52,500 bases of DNA from Symbiodinium natans (Eukaryota > Sar > Dinophyceae > Suessiales > Symbiodiniaceae): positions 332,028 through 384,527 of the forward strand of contig CAJNDS010001057.1 in assembly GCA_905221605.1 (NCBI GenBank). Direction: 5' to 3'. Below the pieces are notes generated by a model. The model was not told the origin of the DNA, made no database searches, and saw only the letters and a list, made by a program, of their open reading frames with translations. The position numbers were made by a program, and so were the translations under genes. Shown one piece after another: positions 1 through 10,844 of this stretch; position 1 is the stretch's first letter, and each line of letters begins with the position of its first letter.

Positions 1-135
1 TCATTTTTGATTTGTAAATAACAGGATCAAGTGAAGCTCGATGATGTTGTGCGCACTGCACAATGGCGCCTTTGCATCCTACACACACATTCAGCTGGGA
101 CCGGAGCTTAGGAGATAGCAGATCTGCTGATACAC

Positions 136-367
136 CTGTGTTTTTTCATGGCTGCTCTCTCGGCTTCTGGCTCCTCATCTGCATCCCAGCTATCTTCAGA
201 CAACTCCGATTCATCCTGCGGGTTGTAGGCAACATTTGCAGAAGTGCTGCCCTGCTGTGGCGCTTGCAAACCACGTCAAGCCCGCATGACCACATCCGAT
301 CCTGGCTTGGCACGTGCAGCTCTTGCCGTGAGTCCGATAGGTAACTTTTTTCACGAGCAACAGCTGC
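136..367 (-). CDS. Exons of an unrecognised gene with an acidic segment
   Basis: Two minus-strand exons join in phase. The first, 367-302, follows a GAGCAG acceptor and reads AAVAREKSYLSDSRQELHV then PSQ, ending at a GA donor. The second, 215-136, follows a CCCGCAG acceptor and reads DESELSEDSWDADEEPEAER then AAMKKH, ending at a GTGTAT donor. The first frame stays open upstream to about 415. The acidic run followed by basic residues resembles tails of chromatin factors such as SPT16, but that is only a composition match and I do not assign it. Confidence 0.5.
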
Positions 368-445
368 CTGCTCTGTGACCAAGTCACGAAGAGCAGAAGG
401 CTGCTTTGCGGCCAAGGGGGGTGTTGATGAACAGCTGTCTAATTG

Positions 446-518
446 CCATCACTCTTAGGCTCCATGCTTGGATAAGATCTGCCCATCACTCTTAGGCTCC
501 AAGTTGGATAAGATCTGC
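446..518. repeat. Direct duplication of about 37 bp
   Basis: Two adjacent near-identical copies of a unit containing CATCACTCTTAGGCTCCA and GGATAAGATCTGC, differing by a small indel (ATGCTTGG against AAGTTGG). Confidence 0.85.
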
Positions 519-912
519 ACTTGCAGAAAGGCTAACATGAAGTACGTACTGAGTACTGCGAATCACTGCGGAGAAACGATAAAGGCAAGTGCAATGTCTG
601 CTTATCCGACAGTCACACGTGTGATGCGCATTTTGCAGAAGTCGGAAGGCAGTGCCGTGCAACAGTCGGATTCGGCTCAAGTTCTTTTCGCTGCTGAGCT
701 CAGCGTGGAAAATATCGCACAACCTTTTGCTAGGTGGTGCAATCTTTTGCTGGAATGCATTGCGTATTCTTCTGTACTCAAGAACGATCAGCTACAATCA
801 GCTACACACATCGACGGACAAAGCCTGAAATCATGTCGACCATCACCGCCAGGGACAGACGTGAAGTCTCGACGCCTTGACGCAGTTTAAAGGTTGAGGC
901 ACTTGGGGTCAC

Positions 913-1889
913 TTAAGAAACAGCTATGATTGTACAGTGATTGTATTGCATAGCGAAGTAACAAAGAAAGTAATCATGGGATACCGTGAGCAACATGATG
1001 ACCATCCGACCGACTGCTTTTTCTGCCAGCCTTAGGCTATCGCTGGTTCCGTCTAACGCGGGCTGCTGCGAATTGGAAGAGCCCACGTTTGGGGCGCCGT
1101 TCCAGGGCAATGCAGCCAGGGTGGTGACACATAAGTTGCGTGTGCTCGCGCATCTCCTTGCTTGTGTGCAATGAGATTACCTAAACAATACCTAGAGAAT
1201 CGGCATGCCGTGCTGTAGAAAGATCACACTGAATATCGTTAACTTACTTTTTGATTTTCAGCCACACTTCACCGTCACTCCACTTGAGGCAGCCAGGCTC
1301 CTACATCCAAGCGGGTGCTGCAACAAATGCTGCGATGAGCGGCAAGGGGCGCATGACGACTGGCCTCGAATGTCGCCTTATGAAGCGAGCCCATCAGCTC
1401 CATCTGATAGGTCCCATTAGCCGACACCTGCACAGGGGGCTCAGTGAAGCTACACGGGACTAGACTAGCGGCTACACGAATCCAAGCAGTTCTAGACGCC
1501 GGTGTTCAGGCCCCGATTGCCCGTGCAAATATTGGCAACAAGATGCAACAAGTAACTTCAACCTGCAACCTGAACACCTCCTAGATGGCCGTTGTGAGAG
1601 TCGCGGCGCACGGTGCGGCAAGCTCACAAGATAACTGAAATTCCCCACAACCCTCCGTCCACTGTCCGTTAAAAGACTGCAGTCCACAGCCCCGAGCCCT
1701 CGAAAGATTCAGCTTCTCTGCAAGAAGGATGCTCTTTGATGCTCCCATGCCGCATGACTGGCGGCCAAGGCTGTCCGCGTACCAAACATCACGGGCCTTC
1801 AAAGAAGACTTTTCATGGTTGAACTCCTGGTCCCAGATCATGGTTGAACCGATGATCTCGCCTCGAATCAACTGAGTGGGGCGTGTCAA
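913..1889 (-). CDS. Coding-like minus-strand frames, probably upstream exons of the same unknown gene
   Basis: Three frames look coding but were not joined. At 1889-1581 an open frame includes STMIWDQEFNHEKSSLKARD. At about 1427-1300, after a CTGTGCAG acceptor, it reads VSANGTYQMELMGSLHKATF. At about 1110-990 it reads ALDGTSDSLRLAEKAVGRMV. All are on the strand of the recognised genes. No family is recognised, and chance frames cannot be excluded. Confidence 0.25.
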
Positions 1890-1999
1890 TGCCTATGCAA
1901 CACACTGGTGAACACTCGGCTGACAATCGAGGTCGCCACCCATCAGCTGCCTATCGTGCTGGGTCTGCCAGAGGCCCTGTGGGACCAGAATTTGCTGCA

Positions 2000-3230
2000 A
2001 CAAATGACAGGTGGACTGATGGAAGTGTGTGTGTGTTGTTCGGAGGATAATGGGAGGGACTGGTGGGCATAACTACAGAAACGCTAGGCCGCTAGGCTAC
2101 ACTGAGGGATCCTGGATAAGAGCTTGGAACGCGGTCCGAACAAAGGGGGAAAAAGAACAACACAGCGCACAACATAAGAAAACACCCAGTCCTTTCTGAA
2201 AGTGCATGCTCAGCCTTGCAACCTCATACAAATAGACAGCAATCACTGGGCTTGCAAAAATATTGCAAAGATCTCGGCTGGTCCTGAAGCTTCTGCATTT
2301 CGGCCGGCACCCCAGGATGCTTGGCTGAGAGGGCGTGTGGAGCCTGCAAAGGACCCGTCGGGACTCCAATCTTTGCTATGTGTACCATGACTGTACCATG
2401 CAACAGTCTCTATTATGGAACGGATCATCTAAACTCAGAGCAAAATGCCAGCGGGCCAGCACAAATTTGCCTTGGCCTCCGACCCTGTTGTCCCGAGCCA
2501 ACTCTGCAGTCAAGCTACGTTCCTCGACCCGCGGTCGCTTTCCGTGTCTGCAGTCCGACCGTGCGGACTGGAAACTCCAAGATGCACCGCTTGGACCACC
2601 GACGGGCGCTTGTTGCCGAGGCCGCAAGGGGGGCAACTATGACCATAATTTAAGGTCAGCGCTGACCAAGCTGTCCAAAAAAAACGGTTCCAAGTCCAAA
2701 TTGACAGGACGTCATATCGCGGGTGCATGCTCAAGCCCCAAAAAAAAAAGCCCAGAACCTCAAGACCCTGGGTGAAGTACCATTGCGCCAGCCACGGGCA
2801 CCCCTTCAAAGCAACGACACAAACAACGGCCGGTGGATTTGGCGGACACAGCGAAAACTTCGCTTATAAGAGGCTTCGGAAAGCTTGTTCTAATGCTCTT
2901 CCTTCAAAACTAAACGTGAAACTAAACGCCAGTGGATCCGTTATAGTTTTGGGGCTCAGTTTTCTTGTGGGCTTTTTTTATGCTTAGTGACTTAGTGCTT
3001 TTTGGTGGAGCAAGAGGATACCTGTCTGCGACTATCACAGCTGATGTTTTTGGCGGTGCGCCCATCGCCTTCAGTTTCCTCTTGCTGTGGAAATTGGCGG
3101 CGCAGGGTCATGATTTGGGGCAATTTGGAGTTGTAGATCCTGATGACACTGCAAGAACGAAGAAGCTCCCCACGGCAGTGCTTAGCAGGATTGGGGTTGA
3201 GGTCGTTTGTAGCCAACTGGCCGTCAAAGA
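2000..3230. other. No supported gene
   Basis: Several overlapping frames on both strands (the longest about 146 codons, plus strand, 2335-2775), none with family motifs or consistent splice signals. The stretch includes A-runs at about 2676 and 2739. Confidence 0.4.
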
Positions 3231-3305
3231 ATGAACGATTCTCCATGGCTTCTTCAAAATGCCACCGTAGTGGGTGTGCAAAAGTGGGCCGCTAAGTGTT
3301 TTCTG

Positions 3306-3799
3306 CCACTTGCCTCGCTTGCCCCACTTGCTTTGGTTCTTGGGTGGAAAACGACATTGCCCCACTTACCCCACTTGCCTCACTTGCCCCTGTGTGGGCC
3401 GCTAAGCGAATTCTGCCGCTTGCCCCGCTTGCCCCGCTTGCCCCGCTTGCCGAGCTTGCCGCGCTTGCCGCGCTTGCCCCACTTGCCCCACTTCGCACGG
3501 ATTGTTGAGCTTGTTTTTGTTTCTTGGGTGTGTGTGGGGGGGGACAAGTAAGTCTGCCTCAAACGCAGCCCGATTTGATGCAGACTTGTGGCTGGGGACG
3601 GTTCGGGAATCGAAGAACTGCAGCCCGATTTGAGGGGGTGGGGGCGGGTGGGAGGGAATGTGGGGGGGGGGGGGGGAACTTGCCCCACTTGCCCCAGTTG
3701 CAGGCGCGGGAACAAGTGGGGCAAGTGGGTCAATGAGCTCTTCCGGGCCACCATGTGGGGCAAGTGGGGCGGAAAAGCAAGTGGGGCAAGTGGGGCAAT
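3306..3799. repeat. Inverted minisatellite pair: (CTTGCCCCA/G)n facing (GCAAGTGGGG)n
   Basis: Positions 3306-3494 hold many 9-10 bp units of the type GCTTGCCCC or ACTTGCCCC. After a G-rich spacer with a 16-G run at about 3661-3676, positions 3713-3799 hold the reverse complement, GCAAGTGGGG. Two units at 3678-3691 pair perfectly with 3713-3726 (14-bp arms, 21-nt loop). Confidence 0.9.
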
Positions 3800-3809
3800 G
3801 ACGATTGGT

Positions 3810-6800
3810 GGTCACCGTGGGCGCCCGCAATGCACCGTCGTCTTCAGGATTCTTCAAGCTAACCGGGCTCGCGGATTCCCAATTGCATGCGCAACCAATT
3901 AAAAACGAGGCAACTGCTAATGACATTGTCGGGACCTTAGACCTTTTACCAGGTTCGATTGAAGAAGCCCTGCAATTATCTATAATTATCTCATGAGAAG
4001 CCGATGAATTTAATGGGATGGCACAGCCTTGGCCTTTGGCAAAGTGCATTTGAAAGGGGCACGGGTGCCAGATGCGTGAAGCGTACGTTTTGAGGGGTCC
4101 AGTGCAAAGGACATGCCTTTGCCGCCAGGACTATGGAGCATCCTGTTGTATTGTTATTGTAATGACTGTCATGCTTGGCAACACACCCAATGCAACGAGC
4201 TCCGAGAAAGCGACTTCCACTCTTGTGTTGCCCACACAGGGAAGGCGAGAACGGAGAACCTAAACACGCAAGCCCAACCACACAGAACCTTGCCTGCACC
4301 GATCCTCCAAAGCTCACCTGACAGGGGAAACATGAAACCGGAAACTGTATACACATACTGGTTCGCGCCATAGTCCAATGCAATCCAACGCCACAGATAC
4401 CTACCGATATGATCTACCTGGCCTCATCGGTCCCATGTCCAGAATCGAATCTCATTCCCTGGCGGAAATTCGAGACACTTCTGAGAATAAACACGGGAAG
4501 CACGAGGACTTGGAGGACTTCATAGGGCACCGTAGAGTGGAGTAGAGTGGAGTAGATCAGTGATCAGTGGAGCAAGGATCAACTCTGCCCACCTCTTGGC
4601 AGGACAGAGAAACGCCCTCTTGGCAGGACAAAGAAACGCCCCTAGAAGTAGGATGAAGTAGGCACGGCTTCCAAATGCTTCGGACGCGGCTAACGTTGCG
4701 GAGTTCAAAGCACAGCGTTAACACATCTGCGAACAAGAGGTGTGAGAGCGAAAGCTTTCCAGTGACACGTCAACTATTGTTGAATTAAATGACGATTTCT
4801 CTGTTGCAAGTGGAGCTCTTGCACACGCCTCTCCCGGCTCTCTGAGTGAAGGTACCTTACTTGAGCTCTGATACTTGCCAGCCTGACTTTTGCGACAAGG
4901 TTATCGATAGATAACTGTCTCATGACATCTGCAACACTACAAATCTAATTCTGTCCCTCGACCGACTGGGAGATTCCAGTTCGCCTCATCCTTCCGGCAT
5001 CCTTCGCATTGGCAGTTTCCCATGGCCGCCTGTGCATGCAAACTGCAAAGGCAATGTGAACTCATCGGAGATCATGCGAAAAAAGATTACTCAAAGATTC
5101 GCCTCCCAGGCTAGACTAGCAGAGAGGGGGCGACTTGAGCCGAAAAGATCCAACGGACAATAAAAGAAAAGCATTCCGAGTCTCATCTGTCGAGTCGGCA
5201 TGCCTCTTGCACTTTAGGCAGAATAGGCGAAGAAATATGATGACTTGTAATCCTTTATGCGAAGTAGAGAATAGCAGCTGAGTAGCATCCACTTGACTGA
5301 CCTCCATGCCTGTGCCCCGCCCCCCAAAAACAAATGGCGTAACTGTCGTAACTCTGCAGGGAATGCATGTTGAACCTCATTCACATGATCCCCACTCGGA
5401 CAAAAATGCCAAGGATCGGGCATTTTGTGGCCGCCGCAACGGTCCTTTGCATCAGAAGTGAGGGTGCGCACACAGACAAGGCTTAAATGTCAGGGTGGGA
5501 GAGGCCTTGGGGTTCCGGATGGTTCGGGGTGTGTTGCTGTCAGCAATCGTCAGCAAAGCAAAAAAGCACGGACGGCCAGGCATCGGTAGCACAAGTGAAC
5601 AAGTGCGCGACAGGAGGGTCGCCCACGAGACGGCGTGCGCGTGGCTCATGCCGCAGCTTGTTCGGCAGAGGAAACGGCTGCAAGTCTGTGAAGAAAAATT
5701 GGTACGGAGTCACGGTCTTGCAGCTAAGTAGGGTGCAGCGAGTGACAAGATTATCGTGACTATCGTGTTGTTTGCCAAAACATGTCGCAACCTGACCTAG
5801 TTACCTCCTCCAGCTGCCTGATCTGACGAGTCTCTTTCGCTCATGCACAAGACATGTGCTGCAGAGGACCTGCAGAGGACCTGCAGAGGACCTGAGGGTT
5901 TTCTACAAGAGCGCTCGGCGCTCGCAGAACGCTCTGAGAACACTCTGTGCCCGCAGCAAGCTGTGAGGCTCAATGCAAGGCTTGTTGCACCAGTACTTCT
6001 CTTGTCGCGTCGCCAGCGCAGGTGTTTCAACATTTCAGGTCTGTTGTTGCATGCTTCTGCCTAGGCGACGATGAAGCGCTGGTGAGGCACCATGTCTTTG
6101 GGGTGCAATATGGTGGCTGCAAAGATGCAGCTGTCGGCTGCATGTTGGGGCTTGGTTTGGCTGCAGCGAAGCTTTGACCCAATGGTTCAATGGATTCCAG
6201 CATGCAGCACAGCGCAGCATGCAGCATGGAAGTCTCTACGACCACACGTCGATATTGTTCACATGGACATTATCTTGCTTGAGGGCGTTGTCTACGCATT
6301 CCTGCGAAAACACTGCGCGCGGGCCTCTGCACAGCTACAAGAACACTGTGTTGAACTGCAGAAGCCGCAGAGTGCGCAGAAGCTACATTGGCAACGCGAC
6401 CATCAAGTCTTCGCTAAGAGGAGTGGCGAGGATAAAGCTAAGGACGCACAGCCGGAAACCAGGCTCTGCGGAGCTTTCCTGCCATGTAAGGCTGCACAGC
6501 AATTCGGGCAGTGCAGACTTGAAATCAGGATGTGTTTAAAGTGTTTCGCCAGAATGCCCCAAAACAATCACTTCTACTTTCCTGAGCGCACCAGTAAGCA
6601 CATTAAACACCCTTGAAGTTCTTCGGTAAAGATAATGAATGACCCGTTGACCCATTGCTCCAATTTCTCCCCTTTGCTCAGCGCAGTCTGCTCGGGCATT
6701 CAACTACGCATGCAGAGACATAGTCGTCTGTAGTAGTACTCGTACGCAAAATGGCATTTATCATGGGCCTTCTCGCAATGTAAAGGTTAAATCAGTTCTG

Positions 6801-7755
6801 ACCGTTCCAACGCATCGGAGCTTGAGCATTGCTGGATGACCTGGCAGCACCAAGGGTGACAACTTTGGGACAAGCCCACCGGTGCTGCGTGCACACAGTG
6901 TTGAGGTCCGTGCTGCACACTGCCTGCTATGGCTTTATTGTCAATGGTTTATTGTGGCGCGACCTCAGTGCCCAAATCATCTCTGCCCGGCACATATGGA
7001 CGTCCAGCCCAGAACGTCGGCTCGAATGCGGGGATAAGTTCCAGGCTGCCGTGGGAGGGCATTCATCGGGTGTGGATGAGCCTTGAACCGACAGGATGCT
7101 CCGAGGCCCAAGGCGTTGGGGTGAACTTCCTTCCCTGGACTAAAAGCCAGTGCCTGCCCCCACTTTTGATCCGGGGCTCTGGTATGGTTGGCTCAGTCCC
7201 CTCGCCTCCACCCAGGTTTCGGGCCTATAGCGCTCCAGCCAAAACATTATGGAAACCCGGACTGCTATTGGACCTGCTATCTATGCCCTCATGAACCTAT
7301 CATGGACCTGCTACCATGGATAGGGACCGTCTATGAACCCTATGCTCTGGACCGTTTATGGACCCCATGGACTTTGTATGGGAGATTTGGGTCTGAGCAC
7401 GACTCTCTTCTGCGCGGTGGAGATAAACATAGATAAACGTCAATGATTTTTTCTACGGCACCTTGAAGCCTTGGGCTGGCACGTTCTCCACGGTGGCTTG
7501 CCCATGGGCCTCTCTGGCCTCTTGGGGACAGCACATGCACCACCCGGCTGAAACGATTGCCTTCGGGCTAGGGCACTGGTTTATAAGGCAAGCTTGTAGG
7601 CATGGACTGAGAGAGGGATGCTAGGCATATCTCAGCATGATGGACGCACCACCGGCGACATGCCGCGACCTGATGTGCAGCCAGGTCTGCCACGGTCACG
7701 ATCGGATACCTGAGACAGTCGCATCACAAAGCTTGCTTAACGTGCTAAACATAAT
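3810..7755. other. No firmly supported gene; small tandem repeats
   Basis: Plus-strand frames at 5495-5731 and 6092-6616 (174 codons) are open, but one frame of this length is about what chance gives in a window this size, and they lack motifs. Small repeats: GTAGAGTGGA twice at 4532-4553, a 24-bp unit twice at 4593-4640, and an 11-bp unit (GCAGAGGACCT) three times at 5861-5893. Positions 7250-7380 hold scattered ATGGACC and TATGAACC words. Confidence 0.4.
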
Positions 7756-7960
7756 TTAGTCTATCATTGCGCCTCCTAGTTCTGAGCAGCCTAAGCAAAG
7801 AGGAGTTGCAAAGCTGTTTGGATTTGTTAATACGTTCACAGGCTTTCTGGGGCACACTGGCGGGATGTCCAGATCCATCTGCGCCTGCATCCAGAAGTAG
7901 CGCTCATATTGCCACGCTACTGCTTTCATCATGACACAGCAACAGCTTTTGCTGCTCATG
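7756..7960 (-). CDS. Possible C-terminal exon, unknown
   Basis: A minus-strand frame ending in a stop at 7756 reads MKAVAWQYERYFWMQAQMD, then a Pro/Val/Asn-rich segment ending CSELGGAMID. Composition looks protein-like and the strand agrees with the recognised genes, but no splice partner or family was found. Confidence 0.25.
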
Positions 7961-8779
7961 TTCTCAGATACTCCTGTGACAATTCCCGCGGAGTGACAGA
8001 GAGGAATGATCGAAAGTGTCCTTGTTTTCCTCCTTCGGAAAGACGTGTCGATGGAAGGAAAATGAAGCACTCTGGTACTACTGGCTCTGGGGCGCGCAGT
8101 GTCCGAATGTTTCTCGTGACATGATGAGTGCAGAGCGAGGACGGGGGGCGATGAGCCGATGCGTCTCCCCAGACACTCTGAACTCGCAACGACAGCCCTA
8201 AATCGTCCCCAAGTACGAAGAATCACTCAAAAAGAAACGCGAGTTTCGTGTGGGCTCTTCGTCTCTGTGTCACTTTGCAAGTGTTCACACCTGAAGTATA
8301 TCACACCTAGTATTCAGATGTTTTGAGTTTTCTCGTCGGATCCCCCGGAACTTTTCTGAGAACGCGCAGGACGCTGTCATTTGATGCGCCGAAGAATTCT
8401 GCCAAGGCGGAGGTTTTCGGGTCTGAAAACGTTAACATGTAACTAATGTAAGAAATTCATGAGTTCTTCGAACTGGGCTTCTGAGATCTTTGGAGCTGAA
8501 CCTCAACAAAGCGGACTGAAACTTGAGAGCCCGAGCCCATTCCTCCCGAGATGGGCCTGAGGCCTGAAGTAAGGCACCTAAGATTGCAGCTTCGCCGATA
8601 CCGAATCATACTACATATAAGAAAAACGGCTTGATCCCAGGAATAGTATGCGACAGGGGAAGCTGAAACCTCCTTAGCCCTAGTTTTGGTCGGGACCCTC
8701 CAGGAACACCGTAATGAGCCCTCTCAAAGACCTAGGTTCATCCTGGTCAGCAAAACTTCGGAAAGCAATAACAAGCGGC

Positions 8780-9130
8780 GGATTCGGAAACATTCGAGAA
8801 ACAAAACCACGGATTCGCAAGCTGCGGATTCGGGAAGCTGAAAAATTCAGGAAACTAGGGAATGTGGATTCGGAAGCCGCGGGTTCGGGAAACGGGAAAC
8901 CGCGGGCTTTCCTGAATCACGTGAAGCCAGCTTCTTGAATCGCTTTTGGTTCCCTGAACCGCAGTTTCTGCACGTCGTTTCTTGAATCGCGGTTCCCTGA
9001 ATGGCCCAAAGCCAGTTTGCTGACTCAGGTAGTTTCAGTGTACTTTCCTGAAACACCCACCTGTTCCTGACTCGCAGTTTCCTGCATCGCCGGAGTTTCC
9101 TGAGCAGTTTTGTCCAATTTCCGAATCGCG
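8780..9130. repeat. Inverted minisatellite pair: GGATTCGGGAAAC units facing GTTTCCTGAATCGC units
   Basis: From about 8780 to 8904 the words GGATTCGG, GGGAAAC and CGGGAAGC recur. From about 8905 to 9130 their reverse complements (TTTCCTGAATC, TTCTTGAATCGC, GGTTCCCTGAA) recur. Units are degenerate, about 15-25 bp apart. The same family is at 14860-15330, and a short stray piece is at 13738-13775. Confidence 0.85.
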
Positions 9131-9139
9131 TTCCATTGA

Positions 9140-10840
9140 ATTTCTATGGATACCTTGAAGACTCCCGGAAGAGCCCCAGCGCCCTTCGAAAATCCTAGTG
9201 AGTTACAGCAGGGAAAGCCTCAGGGTCAGGGATCCGCGTTGAACAGTAACAGTACACTCCCAGCGTTGGCTGTGCCTCGAGTGGAGTGCGTGCCTCCTTC
9301 TCGTCATCTGCACGCATCTGCAAGCAAGAATCCAGCAAGAATGGCAGAGATGTGGCGAGATAGGTTTTCCGCCGGGTAGACTGGAAATGTCGAGGGAAGC
9401 CGCTCAGGTGCCTTCTGCCAGATAATCGCATCACCCGACAGAAGCTGCTCAGACTTCACCTAAGACCGAACATGCCATGATGGTGAGCATGGTCTTACAT
9501 GTGATGCTACTGTGTGCCAGCTGAAGCAATGCACGTAACATGCAATAACTTTGTCTATCCGCTGCGCGAATCAGAACATGTCAAACGTCAGCCGTCAGCA
9601 CTGTGAATAAGTCGAAGGTCACCGTGCACCATCCGAAAATGCGCTCACCGTGGCTTACCTGTCAACATCTGTCAACCACAGATTCGTCAGATTCCAAACG
9701 AAGCGATGCCTCCGATGTTTTACCTTGGTCCTATGGAGCTCACAAAGCTGACGGCTGCAACTGCAATCTCGCAACTGCCCCTTCTGGATTTCTCAAAGAT
9801 GTTCGCCGCAAACTTGCAACTCTTAACATTGACCAGCCATGTTCACCTTGACCGACCGCGGGTTGACTGTGGGCGGGAGGCTACCAAGCCATTAGCACTG
9901 GATGTCGTTGCCGCACGGATGGAAACCGTCACCACTTGCCACCGGCAGTGGGGCCATGCAATGCATTAAACAATGCCATGCAATAGGCCACAGGCCAGAG
10001 CAACTCAAGACTCTGGATGCAACGGCGACAAATCAATAAGTACAAGTATGTGCTTGAGCAAGTCTCTGCGGTCATACCTGCGGTGCTGCGCAGTGCACAT
10101 TTGCTGCAAATTTGCACCTATTTGGAGGCGGTAAGAGAGGTGCAGATCTTCTGGTGTTGCGCAGCTGGAGATCACGCTTGCTGAACTCCTGTGCAAGTGC
10201 CAAGCACTGCGACCCAACAAGCAAGATACGCATGCTTGCATGATTTATCATGTCGTGACTGTAGTGTGGCGCATCAGTCTTTCGCCCTCCTCCCAGCAGC
10301 CCCACACATCCGCGTCTACCGGAGGTGCCGCGACCTGTAAGCTACAGCTAAAGATATCTGAAGGTCGGCTGTACTCCGTTGAAGTACAATAGACCATGCA
10401 CAGAAACGGATGCAACGCATGCAGCTCAAGCCTGCTTGTTGTCAATATGGGTCTGCAGCTTCTCAGCCACCCAGCCATCCGCAACCATACTGAACAACCT
10501 AAGGGCTGCCAAGGACAGCATTGGCACAGCATTACCATTGTCGATCAGCTACACTCAGCTGCAAAGGACTTGAGGCAGGATCGTATCTTGACTGGGCAGG
10601 TAATAGCAGCCAAGAGTGACAATCCTGCCCAACAGCACCATGGAGGACCTGACCTAACATAAAGCACCTGATATCAATCACTTAACTGAAATTGTTGAAA
10701 TATGTTGAAATCAACAAGCGTTTCTGGAAGCTACAGTCCAAAGCCTCTTTGTCTGCGCGCAGAAGTATCTGACCACAAGCATGGTGACCTCAGGTAGACA
10801 AATGGCGGAGCACCAGAGACACCGCCACGTCACTGCTACA
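9140..10840. other. No supported gene
   Basis: Weak coding-like minus frames only. One near 10.2-10.1 kb reads LALAQEFSKRDLQLRNTRRS, and one ending at about 10248 reads VDADVWGCWEEGERLMRH. They could be downstream exons of the USP-type gene; no motif or joined phase supports this. Confidence 0.3.
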
Positions 10841-10844
10841 CCAC

